Positions 24,022 through 35,489 of a stretch of DNA of 64,000 nt are shown here, piece after piece. The position numbers were made by a program, and so were the translations under genes. The stretch comes from Notospermus geniculatus (taxonomy: Eukaryota > Nemertea > Pilidiophora > Heteronemertea > Lineidae), in contig NMRB01001379.1 in assembly GCA_002633025.1 (NCBI GenBank), positions 15,963 to 79,962 of the forward strand. The letters run 5' to 3'. Under the pieces are notes generated by a model. It had not been told where the DNA came from. It saw nothing but the letters and a program-made list of their open reading frames with translations, and searched no databases. Numbering within the stretch: the first letter of the stretch is position 1; each line of letters starts with the position of its first letter.

Positions 24022-24259
24022 CTCTCTACCGGCTGCAACAGTCGACACTCCAGAAGGCCGTAATGGGGTACTCCCCTGGCCATACCGCACTCCCGGACCG
24101 CACTGGTGCGCTCCTCTTCCCAGATTGCATGCCGAGATGGCACGGACGAGGACAACCCACTCTTTCCGGCAAAGCCTATGTGGCTGGGGCATCCTCCTCT
24201 TCGTTGATACCAAGGCATGACGGCTACTGTCCCATGCGACGGACTGAAGAGCCAAGGAT

Positions 24260-24331
24260 GATTAATCCCATATGGCCCGGGACCTGCCGCTTGCTAAGCG
24301 GACGTGATAACCACTAGGCTACCAAGGCTCC
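24260..24331 (-). mobile_element. tRNA-like sequence (SINE head or pseudogene)
   Basis: The minus strand reads GGAGCCTTGGTAGCCTAGTG plus GTTATCACG, a good D arm/A box, and CCGCTTAGCAAGCGG, which can form an anticodon-like stem. The T arm (GGTCCCGGGCCATATGGG) has lost the TTCGA loop, and outer GAGCC/GGCTC could pair. Broken rather than functional. Confidence 0.5.
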
Positions 24332-25319
24332 AGACACTGATAAAATCGCCTTCCCCTGAGTTAGCTCTTCTCATTGGATTACGAACGATCTCGGCGAGAG
24401 TATGTGACCGGATCCAGCAAGGATCGACTAACACGAACAAGCCCTGTCACAGCTGAGCCGGCTTAGTGAAATAAGCCACGCGACCATCCGCACTCTCTTT
24501 GGTAATGCGGCTTCTGGGGCGGGCGAAGGTCGAGGGGAGGTTAAAGGGTCTTCGCAAACGCACTGCGTGGAAAGGTAGGGACCGTAAACGGCCGGGGCGT
24601 ATTCGAATCCTCGTTCTTGACCACACTCGTGCTGACCCAGTTCATGTAGTTGTTGTCTCAACTCGAGTACGACAGTCTCGAACGCCGAGAACGCAACTCG
24701 AGTCGGGCCAAGAACCCTCCGCTGAGTTGCTCAAGGATGGGTTGTAGGCCTACCTCGAGAGGCTCCGGCCAGGATTCCGCCTTCATGATACAGGTACAGC
24801 CACTCTCCAGCCAAAGACAGCCCCCTCCCCGCCAAGGGAAGCTACCGAGCCATCGCCAGAACGAAGCCTGAACGAGTACGGTACTTGTAACGTAAACGAC
24901 GGAACGTCCGCTTGCTTTCTCTTCGACGGCGTGCATGTCAAACTTTATCGCCGTATCTCGGCTAAAGATACCTTTTAACATCATTATACTTCTAATCCCA
25001 GGAAAATGGTCTCATTCCCTCGGGGTCCTGCATAAGTAGCCTCACTTTCCCAGCATTCCTTCAAGACATACCCTAATGATTCCCCCATCGTCGCTTCACT
25101 TAGCTCGAGGCTTTCAACCGGATCGATACCGCCGGTATATCAGTGCGGACCAAATATGTATTTAGGCTAATTGTTCTGCAAATATCCACCACGATGAGAG
25201 GAGAGGGGAATTGATTAACGGTCGTGTCGACCACTCAGTGTGTCCTTCACTTCGTGCGAAGCCACAGGTCAGGAAAACGAGCTTGTTCCCGGCTGTAGTA
25301 CCGGCAATGGTAATTCAGG
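24332..25319. other. No gene recognised
   Basis: Overlapping frames of 70-108 codons on both strands lie in GC-rich sequence at about 24430-24900 without domains. The overlap in many frames reflects few stop codons in GC-rich DNA. Confidence 0.5.
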
Positions 25320-25402
25320 GTTTCCAGGACGTAACTTCAACAATGCCCGCCATTGCTGACGTCGTCCTATGACGCAACGTCGGGGGCAAAACGCGCAACC
25401 CA
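25320..25402 (+). repeat. Interspersed repeat E, copy 2
   Basis: It matches 11217-11300: TTTCCAGGACGTAACTTCAA, CAATGCCCGCCATTGCTGAC, GTCGTCCTATGACGCAA. A MITE of another family begins about 20 bp later. Confidence 0.65.
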
Positions 25403-25424
25403 ACAGGACGACGTGCAATGAATT

Positions 25425-25575
25425 TCTTGTCACGAGAGTATTCTTGCGTGAGTTGGCTGTCCATGGGCAACTCAGCCATACAAAAATCTCGGCAGTCGTT
25501 GGTTCCATTGGTCCATAGGCGAAAGCCGCAAGGCACCAACAATGGTGAATTGAGAGCCAACTCGCACGTAAACTC
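25425..25575. mobile_element. CACGTGAG-family MITE, diverged copy
   Basis: TTGCGTGAGTTGGCTGTCCA plus TGGGCAACTC at the left mirrors AATTGAGAGCCAACTCGCAC plus GTAAACTC at the right. The middle (GCAGTCGTTGGTTCCATTGG) differs from other copies, so this is a subfamily or an old copy. Confidence 0.65.
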
Positions 25576-26171
25576 CCTAGCAGTTGAGTACCGCGCCCCC
25601 TTCGGAGGCGTGGAGCATGTGGAGCAACTTTATTCAGTACATAGCCCTAGTATCGTCCTCCAAAGACAAGCCATTCAAAAGGTACCCAGCAGCAAATAAA
25701 AGAGCCAATTTCATTACAGGAAATCTCTACCGCATCTATTAAATGACAGGTCCGCACTAACTTCACAACGAATGTTGATTGGTTAAGCAGTGTCGTGGTG
25801 ATGTGCACTCATTACCTCCCACCACGTGTTTACCATCTCAATATATTCTCATTATTTTTAATGGATAGTGATGACACTGTGGCTTTTGTAGTGTGATAGA
25901 AATAGATGTTAGATTGTCGCTATGGGACTCTTTAGTTTGATGATCAATCCCTAGCGACCATAGACGTTGTTAACTACGTCAGGTACAACTGTGAGTACGG
26001 TCACTCATCTCAAACTTCGGGTCAAGTGGACGGAGGTTGTTGAAGGTTTGGACCAGGCCCGGGTGGCGGGGGTCTTAGGACGAGCAAGGCCTCACTGCCA
26101 GTCCCAGGGAAGGAGTGAGAAGCCATGGTTGTGCATCTCGAATGCTAGTTTGGAACAGCTACCTTTCAGGG
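25576..26171. other. No gene recognised
   Basis: Short frames only. The 145-codon plus frame from 25967 to 26404 has no recognised domain and reads through the repeated and U2-like sequence below. Confidence 0.5.
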
Positions 26172-26197
26172 ATTGCTTCTCGACCTTTTGGTCAGCA
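26172..26197 (+). ncRNA. Fragment resembling the 5' end of U2 snRNA (not a gene)
   Basis: ATTGCTTCTCGACCTTTTGG plus TCAGCA closely resembles the first 24-26 bases of U2 snRNA. The stem-loop I equivalent is GACC-TTTT-GGTC, a perfectly paired variant. Similarity stops after about 26 bases and no Sm site or branch-point-recognition sequence follows, so this is at most a 5' fragment carried by a retroposed or repeat sequence. Just downstream, AAGTCCAAGC...TACAGGCCAAT occurs twice, 50 bp apart (26253, 26303). Confidence 0.3.
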
Positions 26198-26330
26198 GTC
26201 CCCCCCCCGCCCGAAGTCACACCCCTCATCTTTGAAAGTGCCGGATCCGGCCAAGTCCAAGCCATACAGGCCAATGACCTTATCTGCCCCGTGGACGTGC
26301 TGAAGTCCAAGCTGTACAGGCCAATAACCT

Positions 26331-27027
26331 CAACTGCAAGAACAACTCCATCCAACATAACGGATTCCAATCTATCAGCATCGTCTGGTAACTGTTGTCA
26401 TTAGGAAGAATGCGACGTCTAACCTCGGTCCAACTGGATTTCCAGCCTCCATAGAGCATTACACCGCTTCACAAACGATGGAACCCCTTGGGGACGGTTC
26501 TGTGGAACCACCGATATTTTCTGAGCCAACCAAGCATAATACATCGTTGAATATCGTCTGCCAATATCATCAGACAAACCTCTTTGCACATAAAGGAATC
26601 TCTGAGTGGTATTGACCTAGTCCGCCATGTTGTCATCCCGCAGTAAATACAAAGAAAGACATGAATGGTAGAATACCCCGCGGAACTTGATTGCCATGCG
26701 ATTTCTTATTCGAAGTCAAAGAGTCATAAAGTTTTTGAACGACTGTGGAGATCTCTCAAAGGATTTATCGGTTTGTGGAGTGATTTCTGGAGAGGCATCT
26801 ACGACGATGTGCATATTGAAAATGGCGGAATCCACAAAGTGGGAAACGTCGATTTACAATGGAACCAGATAATGCCACGTGAAGATGAGATGTTGTAACA
26901 GCATTTAGTTCTGCCCCAATAATTCAAGAGTTGTTTATGAGCACAGATGCAGATGAGGCAGGAAGTGCAGGCTTGTAATCAGAGCCAGGCATTGTTCTGA
27001 CGAAACAAGCGATCCGTTAGTCATTAA
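26331..27027. other. No gene recognised
   Basis: The two overlapping plus frames at 26665-26898 (77 and 61 codons) lack a domain. Nothing else is visible. Confidence 0.5.
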
Positions 27028-27162
27028 TAGGGAGTTTTCGCAAAGCCCCCGAAACGCCAACGCGAACGCTAAACCCATTGTTCGGTGACAGGAGGAAGAC
27101 AGCACCGAACAAACGGATAGACGTTCGCGTTGGCGTTTCGGGGGCTTTGCGAAAACTCCCTA
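27028..27162. mobile_element. GGGAGGTTTCG-family foldback, 135 bp
   Basis: The left arm TAGGGAGTTTTCGCAAAGCC plus CCCGAAACGCCAACGCGAAC has an exact reverse complement at the right end. Pairing continues imperfectly toward TTGTTCGGTG / CACCGAACAA. Only the tip is shared with the elements at 30981-31102 and 40168-40320. TA bases flank or form both ends, so the target duplication cannot be fixed. Confidence 0.9.
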
Positions 27163-27175
27163 GTGCCAGCCTTCA

Positions 27176-27290
27176 AGTACTCAAACGTTCGTCGACCGCC
27201 TATGACTACTTGAACGTTCGCCGACAGCATGTGACTACTTGAACGTTCGTCGACAGCATTCGACTACTTGCAGGTTTGCCGACATCCTTC
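27176..27290 (+). repeat. 29-bp tandem repeat, about 4 units
   Basis: Starts at 27205, 27234 and 27263 share ACTACTTGAACGTTCGYCGA plus CAGCAT. A more diverged unit precedes them. The array begins about 14 bp after the foldback element ends. Confidence 0.8.
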
Positions 27291-27426
27291 AATTTGGTAC
27301 TGCATCTGGAGGACGTGGTCTCAAAGTTCTGGTTGAATCTCGGCGAATCTTGGATGGACACCCCTTGTCAAGTACCCATGCCCCCAACAGCAGCCGTGGA
27401 GACGGCAGTGGGCAATGCGTGACAGA
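27291..27426. other. Spacer, nothing recognised
   Basis: No motif or frame of note. Confidence 0.5.
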
Positions 27427-27544
27427 CCCCCGGGACGCTAATTTTTTTTCCCAGCTGATATATCCATTACGACCAACTTTTTTTCCCAACCTAGCAAAAG
27501 CTAATCCTAATCCTAATTTTAATCCTAATCCTCATACTACCCCC

Positions 27545-27579
<35 letters not shown>

Positions 27580-27675
27580 AACCATTAACCCACCATTCAC
27601 TTCGTAAATTTCATTTCGTAATGGATATACTGGTTAGGAATCTATACTGGTTGGGAAAAAAAATTCGCCCCCGGG
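27427..27675. mobile_element. Inverted-repeat element with telomere-like core
   Basis: CCCGGGACGCTAATTTTTTT plus TCCCA at the left is mirrored by TGGGAAAAAAAATTCGCCCC plus CGGG at the right. Inside, TATATCCATTACGA also has an inverted partner (TCGTAATGGATATA). The core (27496-27590) is (CTAATC)n grading into (CTAACC)n, including three perfect telomere-type CTAACCC units. GACAGACC occurs next to both ends (27421 and about 27674). The core would otherwise be called an interstitial telomeric repeat. Confidence 0.8.
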
Positions 27676-27892
27676 ACAGACCGAAAAGGACTCTACATTT
27701 CAGTACTCCTCACACCATGTATACGCCATCCCATCCCTAATTCTCTGGTCCCCGTTGACTCACTAATCATCTTAGACGATCGTAGCAATTCATGTACGAA
27801 GCGGCACATTTAATAGCATAGGAGGCTTTGGATAATCAATAAGATGCATTACATGCCGTTACTGAGGAAAAACTGATTTGACACCAGCGTTG

Positions 27893-28185
27893 GTGGCTTG
27901 CCTGACGTTCATGGGACGCCGATTGTGTGTTGTGTCATTCTTGGTCCACTGGCCTCTCTGTTGTGGCTTGTGTGACTCCATGGGGCACCCTTTCTGTTGT
28001 GGCTTGCATGACGTCCATGGGGCATCCTTTCTGTTGTGGGTTGCGTGACGTCCATGGGGTACCCTCTCTGTTGTGGCTTTGCGTGACGTCCAGGGGCCAC
28101 CGATTGTGTGTTGTGTCATTCTTGGTCCACTGGTCTCTCTGTTGGCTTGCGTAACGTCCATTGGACACCGATTGTGTGTTAGGTC
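27893..28185 (+). repeat. Composite minisatellite with TGACGTCC units
   Basis: A short unit of about 42 bp (CTGTTGTGGCTTGCRTGACG plus TCCATGGGGYACCCTTT) is repeated three to four times. A longer block (CCGATTGTGTGTTGTGTCAT plus TCTTGGTCCACTGG) occurs at about 27918, 28109 and, shortened, at about 28168. The alternation suggests a higher-order repeat. Frames on both strands come from the repeat. Confidence 0.85.
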
Positions 28186-28916
28186 GTACTTGGCCTACCG
28201 GGTTGCATGCTTATTTTCAGAAGATGGTTTTCTTCTAACATCAGCAAACGTTTGATGAAAGCTCAGTCCGTGGTCCCAACAACTCCAAACCCCTGTTCAC
28301 GTCGGTGAAGCCAGTGTAGCGACGCAATCATTGATACGGTACTTTGGTCCGCGGAAACGGGCAACCGCTTCGAAAGAACATTTCAGATGGACAGGCTTGG
28401 TGTCATCCTCGCACCCAGGGTATTCACAGCCTCTCCGAAGGGAGGGTACGACCGCAATGACCTGAGATTCTGAGGATGGCTTGGTATACATCTAAGATTC
28501 TTACACTGGCCATATCCACACATTTGGGGAATGATGGAATTTGGCCTCAAAACGAAGACTATATCATGAACTTAGTCACCGAACCAACAACTTTCTTCCC
28601 AAATTAGATCTCGCCCTACTGATAGGATACACTTCCCCCTTGAAAACAAACCCGGAGCATTACAAATAGCATCAGTAGAAGGTTCTTCACTGAACAAGCG
28701 TCTCATCTAAGAGGAACCTCTGAAAGATCGTAACGTCAATAGCGACTCGATCGACTTCAAGTGTTTTCCGTCCCTTTGAGGACGAATGAGGCAAAGCCAA
28801 AGGAACGAACGGCTGCAAGAAAATCACTAATTCAAAGGGATTTTTTACTGCTGTTTATTTTGATCCACGTTTTTATCAAGAATTCAAAAAAAAACAGGGT
28901 TGGTATAATTGAGTCG
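28186..28916. other. No gene recognised
   Basis: Open frames are at most 64 codons with no domain or element borders. Confidence 0.55.
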
Positions 28917-29068
28917 GGACGCTGATTGGGTAGTACGTGTCACGTGCCGTGCGTTAGTCCGTCTGATTGGCTTCGGCAATGTTGGTAGTCACAGGACGCT
29001 GATTGGCTGCTACGTGTCACGTGCCGTGCGTAAGATCTGATTGACTTTGGGCAACGTGGGTAGTCACA
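28917..29068 (+). repeat. 76-bp direct repeat, 2 units
   Basis: Units at 28917-28992 and 28993-29068 share GGACGCTGATTGG, TACGTGTCACGTGCCGTGCG and GGTAGTCACA. Each carries an E-box (CACGTG) and ATTGG boxes (inverted CCAAT) about 20 bp apart. That is promoter-like, but there is no gene start downstream. Confidence 0.8.
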
Positions 29069-29500
29069 GGACCTAGAAAATGGGACAGTCCGCTTGTTCA
29101 GACTTCTGCAGCTTGCGGCTTTGGGTTGTGGGGAATGTCCGGCATCACTGTGCGGAGATTACGTATTCAACACCAGAATTACAGGAGGGATTAGCCTTCC
29201 CTTTAGTCTTGCTCGGGTTATTCGGGTCGTGGAGTGAAAAAAAAAATGATTGAAAACGTAGAGAAACGTCTTGTGCACGAGTAGCCAGAGCACAGTACTC
29301 AAATGATTGAGTCTGGTTCCTTAATAGACAGAAGATCCACCTCTCCCGATATCATTCACCGTTTTTTTTCTCCACCATGTAAGTGGTGTTTTGCTGATCA
29401 GTGCTAACAAGCTTGGCAGGTGTCTGACAGAAAAAAAATGCTATCGACTGCTAGCTAATGGCGAGAGAAAACATCAACAGGGTATTGAGATAACACACAA
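29069..29500. other. No gene recognised
   Basis: Poly-A and poly-T tracts but no frame, RNA gene or element. Confidence 0.55.
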
Positions 29501-29580
29501 GATGTAACACTTTTTGAAGAGATGTAGCACTTTTTTAAGCGATGTAACACTTTTTGAAGAGATGTAACAGTTTTTGGACG
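29501..29580 (+). repeat. 20-bp tandem repeat, 4 units
   Basis: GATGTAACACTTTTTGAAGA starts at 29501, 29521, 29541 and 29561 with one to six changes per unit. Confidence 0.9.
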
Positions 29581-30758
29581 TGTTTAGGAGATGCTCTCGT
29601 TACAGTACTGCCGCTAGAGTATTAACAGGTCTTTCTTACACCTTCCAATGTGAGTTAAAACTGGTACCACACACCAGAGGAATCACTGAGATCGTCTCAG
29701 CGAGTCGTGTCTGTGAGCTAAAACCTGAGTACTATACGTAGCACATCTCTGTGATTTTTATGTCCGCGACACACGTCTCACAGACGCGAATTTTCAAATC
29801 TTGCAGACATGACTTGGTGTGCTGTCAGCTTTACCAATAATCAGTGACGAAACAGAATGTTCTCGGAATTCGTCCCTCAGTTTAGAGTGTCTGACGTCGA
29901 CGCAACACAGAGTACACGAAGGATCGGACAAAAAATGCCATTTGGAAAAGTGCATTTAGATATAGATATCTTTGAGGCAGATATTTGACAAAGACGAACG
30001 ATTCTGTCACCCCGACCAGTGACCTAGGAATAATGCCAATTGGACAGAATATTAGAAAGATTCACCCGAAATTACTTCAATGTCAACCCAACTGGCAAAA
30101 TTCTACTGCGCATTATGTACAAGACGATGTACAGGGCGTGTGACCACCTTGCATGATGCCAAGAGACACTCCAATGGACTTCTTGAACGAGTTATGAGTG
30201 GTCATCGAGAAGACGAACAAACAAGTAATAATTTCTTGGACTATGTAAGTCTCCAGTTCAATTTCCATTGATCGTACATTACTGTACATTACAAATGATT
30301 TTATACTCGATTTTACAGTCAGGTTGACCTGACGTCAGTTTGTTTCTATCGCAGCCCAACACACTTCTGATCCAGATTAACTTATCTAGTTATGAAATTG
30401 ACATGAGTCGGGGAGAAATGGACGAGAAATAATGCAAAACTCCGTGATTAATGGTCCATGGAGGCTGTTCGGCTCTCTCTAACATGTCGTAATGACTGAT
30501 CGCGAGAAACGAACCAGAAACAGCTAGTGGTGGTATTTATGTGACGGGAGATGTGTCATGTTTTGTTTTAGGAGGTTTTTAGACAGTAAAAGAGCAATGA
30601 AATTGGTGCGGCAGGGTTTGTGTTCCCTTGAGAAATAATCCGACCACAATTACGCTGAAAGTGAAACGAAATTTGTCATGTGTTCCTTGTGTTGGCTGGT
30701 ATTAAAAAGTGTAACCTTCAAAGCAATGGAACCATCCAGATCGATGGTTAGGTTGCCA
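29581..30758. other. No gene recognised
   Basis: The 63-codon plus frame at 30080-30271 has paired cysteines and histidines (CALC ... HDAKRH), but the spacing does not match a C2H2 zinc finger. TGACGTCA is at 30330. Confidence 0.5.
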
Positions 30759-30761
30759 TAA

Positions 30762-30891
30762 GGCTTCCCTTACATAGAAGTATACGGTATACGAAAAGGC
30801 CAGTTAACAAAGGCTTCCCGAGGATTCACGACCGTGAAGCCATTGTTAACCGGCGGTTTCGTATACCGTATACCTCGATGTAAAGGAAGCC
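30762..30891. mobile_element. Harbinger-like foldback MITE with TAA target duplication
   Basis: GGCTTCCCTTACATAGAAGT plus ATACGGTATACGAAA faces TTTCGTATACCGTATACCTC plus GATGTAAAGGAAGCC. The arms also include GCCAGTTAACAA / TTGTTAACCGGC. TAA flanks both ends (30759-30761, 30892-30894). A 3-bp TWA duplication is characteristic of PIF/Harbinger elements, so I infer that superfamily. Confidence 0.85.
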
Positions 30892-30980
30892 TAATGCCGA
30901 ATCTCAAGTCTCATCATGTTGCCTTCACGACGGCAGGTCAACACAGCCAACAGTGGAGCGCAGTAGCGGAATTACACTAA

Positions 30981-31102
30981 TAGGGAGGTTTCGCAAGCGC
31001 CCGGTTAGGCCATACGTCGACGTTTATCTATTGTTTGGGTATACCCACACAATAGATAAACGTCGTCGTAGGGCCTAACCGGGCGCTTGCGAAACCTCCC
31101 TA
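30981..31102. mobile_element. GGGAGGTTTCG-family foldback, 122 bp
   Basis: TAGGGAGGTTTCGCAAGCGC plus CCGGTTAGGCC is an exact inverted repeat of the right end, and pairing resumes inward (GACGTTTATCTATTGT / ACAATAGATAAACGTC) around a loop of about 13 bases. The tips match 27028-27162 and 40168-40320 but the arms do not. The minus frame across it is a repeat translation. Confidence 0.9.
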
Positions 31103-31105
31103 TTA

Positions 31106-32073
31106 TTGCGTGGGTTCGGCTCTTCGCCAAGTGGGACTTCGTAATCTCAACTGAAGAGTTCCCTAAGAAAGGTTTCTGGAGAAACTCGGTTAGAGCACAA
31201 GCACTTTGACACACTACTTCAGTGAAAAGGCCTGAAACAAACGCCTCACGTTAACAATCCATCCCCAGCACTTTCATTTAAATAGACTGTCTTTTCTTAG
31301 CTCTTTTGGAAATCGTTAACTCCACCAAAGTACCGGCGAACTATCCCCGAGAGAGAAAACTTGGGTATCTCTCTTGCTGAAAAGATAACGACTCTGTTTC
31401 TTTTCTTCCGTGTCAACATATCGCGTTACCTTTGTGGTAAACACCCATAAGTAATCAGGGAGTATAAAGGCTGAGCTCTGCCCACGACAAATGCAGGATC
31501 AAGATATAAATGGAAATGTCTCATTTTCTTTCTGTGTACTGTTCTTTGCTAGTAAAGGTAAAAGGTAAAATCTGACCACAGCTTGGTGGCTGTGAATGCA
31601 GCAGAGCGACTCTTTCGCAATGAAGTTTATGGTGACTCCGGTTTCCTCCTGCGGAATATCGGTATCGAATGCTGCGCCACAAGTCAGAGAGGAAGCCCAG
31701 TGAACTGCCAATGCTTGAGTATTTATCAACCTTTTCAAGCAGTTTGTAAGAACTTCCCAGTGAGACCGTGCCCTTTGGATTTCGTGAATGCGAAACTGGT
31801 AAATGGGACCTTACATCTACGACCCTTTTGTGAAAGACGAAGTTGGTGTCCGTTTACTAATTACGCTGATCAGTGAAGTGACAAATATAACTTGTACATG
31901 TGAAAGTTGTCAGAGTCCCATTACACTCTGTGTTATCGTGTTCCTTCTATTGTTAGATGGTGTGTGAACTTTGGTGAAAGCCAAGAGGATAAGTAGGTTC
32001 AGAGGAAGGTGAAGTGATGGCTGAGTTTAATGGTTCGGAAATTGACGAGGTAAGTCGACAAGTAGGTGAGAGA
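31106..32073. other. No gene recognised
   Basis: The frames at 31499-31738 (minus) and 31583-31876 (plus) overlap antisense and show no domain. Nothing else is seen. Confidence 0.5.
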
Positions 32074-32660
32074 GGTTCACCATGAGGAGATGGGAACGCA
32101 GTGTAGGACCACTGAATTGGAAGACCGTACGTTGCCGTACAACCGAGGACCACCCACTTGATCGTAACGTATCACAAGGCACACTCTAAGTCAGTGATGT
32201 CCCCTCAAGGTTTAACCGGACCGTGAGGAGATGATAACGCAATGTGTAGGACGGAAGGACTGCTGCAGCATTGGAAGACCGTACGCCGCCGTACAACCGA
32301 GGACCGCTACTTGATTGAGCCGTATGAGACAGCGATGTCCCCACACGGTTCACCCTTATCATGAGGAGATGGTGTCGCAATGTGTACAATAGGAACTTGC
32401 GCTGATTAAAAGACGTTCGCTACCGCACAACCGGGGACCCCACTTGGTTGAAACGTATCAGAAGGCAGCTCAAGTTAAATCAGTCTGTCTCGACAAGGTT
32501 TACCCTGACCATGAGGGGGAATGGTAACGCAATGTGTGCGATGGAAACATGCGCTGATAGAAAACCGTACGCTACCGTACAATTGAGGACCGCCCATTTG
32601 ATGGCACCGCGGAAGGCGACACATTCCATTTCGTTAACTCAGTGACGTCCCCACAAGGTA
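32074..32660 (+). repeat. Diverged satellite, 4 units of about 136-160 bp
   Basis: Units start near 32074, 32210, 32347 and 32498. Each has CATGAGGAGATGG, ACGCAATGTG, GACCGTACGC...CCGTAC, AACCGAGGACC, CTTGAT and GTCCCCACAAGGTT in the same order. Unit lengths differ and identity is moderate, so the array is old and not homogenised, unlike the satellite at 61-64 kb. Confidence 0.8.
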
Positions 32661-32944
32661 ACACTCTCAGGAACCTCCCAGTCCTTGTATTGATTACTCA
32701 CATGCTAACTGAAACTAACTTGACATTTCACTCAATCCGCCGCGTGAGACAAATTATCCCAGTAAAATGAACGACACTGTCTTAGAATGTGAAAGACATG
32801 AGTAATCTGTCTGTATCAAGATTATTATGGATGATGTCTTTAACCCTTTAGCGGCTGATGGCAAGATTTGTCACCAACGTGAGTTGAAAGAGAGGGGAGT
32901 TTAAAGCGGACAGCACACCAGGCGAGGTGACGGCGATATCGCAA

Positions 32945-33042
32945 GCGATCTGGGGTGGCCGCATAGAAACTCCGCTGGCGCTAGCGGAGCCCATCTGCCG
33001 ATGTGCTGCTAGCGGAGTTTCTATGCGGCCACCCCTGATCGC
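32945..33042. mobile_element. Palindromic element, 98 bp
   Basis: GCGATCTGGGGTGGCCGCAT plus AGAAACTCCGCT pairs with AGCGGAGTTTCTATGCGGCC plus ACCCCTGATCGC, with one or two mismatches in about 32-bp arms. The core has another GCGCTAGCGGAG / CTAGCGGAG overlap. No second copy was recognised. Confidence 0.8.
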
Positions 33043-35489
33043 CACCCGATGAGACGATCACGTCTCGGATCATCAACTGGCCATACATGTACGGTACGAT
33101 CGGACAAAAGTAGGCCTACTAGAGACTTCATCTGACCATCACGCAGCCTTTGACAGCGTTCATCCACCACGAAATCTTCGACACAACAGAGAGTTCAGCG
33201 ACAACCAGCCATGACAGATAGGACAGTTGCACTAATCCAGACATTTGAAGACATCAATTCCGACTATTCAATCATAGCATGCAATCAATTTACCCACCAA
33301 CGATAAAATGAAAGGAAGAACGAGAAATACGTTTCGTCATCTCATGTTTGCCCTCGTGCGAACTGCCGATTATTCATAATAGGAAAAAAACTGATCGATT
33401 TTGCAGCAAATCTTTTATAGAGTAATTTCAGAGAGACAGCGGTTAGTCACGGAGGCTGTGTTTCCCTGGAGCGGAGTGGCTCCTTTGGTGATCGTTCACG
33501 CTGTACGCGTTACCATACCGATATCGCACGCCGGAATCAATAGGCATTTCCACTGAACAACTTACTGCAAATGGAGTTTCGATCTTTCGATAGGGTGTCG
33601 TGTTTGACACTGCTGCCAATCTGCATGTCACAGCAGCCTGGCCGAGATCATACCACAAACAACTTGAGGTCAGTTTAAGAGGCTTATTCTATATGCAACC
33701 AAAGAGGAGATTGTATCGTCAGCAACCGCGTTTCAGCGCAATCTATCACCTCAGTCAACTTGAGGGCATTTGGGAGACGAGCTATAATGTCTTCGACCAG
33801 AGAGCAGTTGGTTTCGTTTGGCAACAGGGCTTAGCTGGTGCAGCCTATCCAGCCACTGGAAACTTGGCACTGCTTGAGAACTGTTCTAGAATCGAAGCCA
33901 AAGAATGACAGTTTCTACCAGAACCATAACTTTCCTCAGAACTGCAACAAAGTTTCGGAATGAAGGACACATGTCGTCATGAAAATGCCTGCCTGTCTTC
34001 AAGAGGAATCGTAAAGCATGACGACACCTCCCACTGCTGGTGCCTTTGGGGCTCGATATAAAAAATCTAAAGTTTGGAACATGTAGCTGTATACATGTAA
34101 CTTTCCAAAGCGAAAGTACAAGTACTAGTTCGGTGTAACATGACGCTGCCAATGCCCCTGCTTCAAAGAAAAAACGTTAAGCACGGCTGGGTTGGTATGC
34201 AAAAGTACCACTTGGCATGGTGACACATACTTGGGGCTGAGATCAAGAAATGAGTGCGTAACATTTGAAAACAATGATGATTTCGGGGGACTACGCCTTC
34301 CATTTCTTCTTCATGTTCTTGCGAGGAATAGTGTAATGTGATGATGTAAACAACATAACCAACCCAAAATTCAGAAATCGTGTACTCACAACGAACGGGA
34401 GAAGTATCCTTGCTCTTGCTCGACTTCTGAAAGTCTATCTTAGGAAATCCACACAAGGCAGTCCTGTAATCTTGTAATCAATGATGGTGAATATCTGACC
34501 AAACATTCTGAAGGAGATCTCCTGTCATGTAATGTACTGTGGTCTTTAACTGATGCAAATCCAGTTAGACACGTCACACAAATTGCAGATTCCAATATGC
34601 AGTATTTTGAAAACCTATTCCAGGCTATCCTTTTTGGAAACAAATTGTACAGGAGTTTTCTGATGATGTAATAAGTCCGAAAGAAGGGGAGATAGTCCCG
34701 ATTGCAGATGCTATTGTATTCTTCTAAACGAGGGCAGAACGACCAGCAAAGTGTTCCAAATTCAACACAATGTCATACTTATGTTCGGATACAGTTCCAA
34801 ACTGCCGCCCATCCGCCTCCAAAGCCATGAAAACCTATCTCCCTCGTCCTGAACTGACGGTTCAGTTTCCAATACAGCCTACCATCTCTTTCCTTGACGT
34901 GTAACCCGACCCGCTGTTGGATACAAACTGACGAACGCTGAAGCTTTACTGGTATCTGATGGCAACCAACGCCGACAGCGTTAGAGCTCTAGCGGTAGAG
35001 GATGAGAGGACATCCCCTGACTGACTCATGACGTGGATGCTGGTTGAGTCACAGAGAGCGGGGACAGCCCCTGTCTTCTATCTTCACTTACTCATCTTTC
35101 TATACTGCAGATTCCGTCAGTCTTAAGTGAATCATTGATTTCTTCTATTTGAATATTCTTCTATTTGCTATGTGACAAAAATGATAGATTTGTCTCGCGT
35201 TTTTGTTGACGCTTCCAGTGTTTTTTTTTCACCCGAATTGTGAGATTGGGATAATTCATTCGATTTCAATGCATTGATGTCTGTTGGTACGCCAGCGAGA
35301 TCTCGCGATAAACAACTATAACATGTCACAAATGCCAGTTCTCCAACCAGGCGAGCAACAATGACAGACGATAGCAGACGACTTGCCAATATAAACAATA
35401 ATGGCTTCCACATGGTTACAGCGTTTTTCCGTTCACATCGACAAATCACATTATTCAAGCAATTAAACAACCACGGATCTCGTACCCGC
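33043..35489. other. No gene recognised
   Basis: Frames up to 102 codons lack domains. A minus frame at 35168-35470 contains a hydrophobic start (MWKPLLFILASRLLSS) followed by CYSC, reminiscent of a secreted Ly6-type start. The remaining cysteines of such a domain are absent and no splice donor is convincing. Confidence 0.5.

Noticed and set aside
24061-24240. 5S rRNA-like sequence (GGCCATACCGCACTC)
   Set aside because: Only a few bases agree with 5S rRNA; the internal control region is absent.
30080-30271. C2H2 zinc finger in a 63-codon plus frame
   Set aside because: Cysteine-histidine spacing is off by one and the conserved aromatic/leucine positions are missing.
35168-35413. Secreted Ly6-type protein start (hydrophobic leader then CYSC, minus)
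   Set aside because: The rest of the frame lacks the other cysteines of a three-finger domain and no good splice donor follows CYSC.
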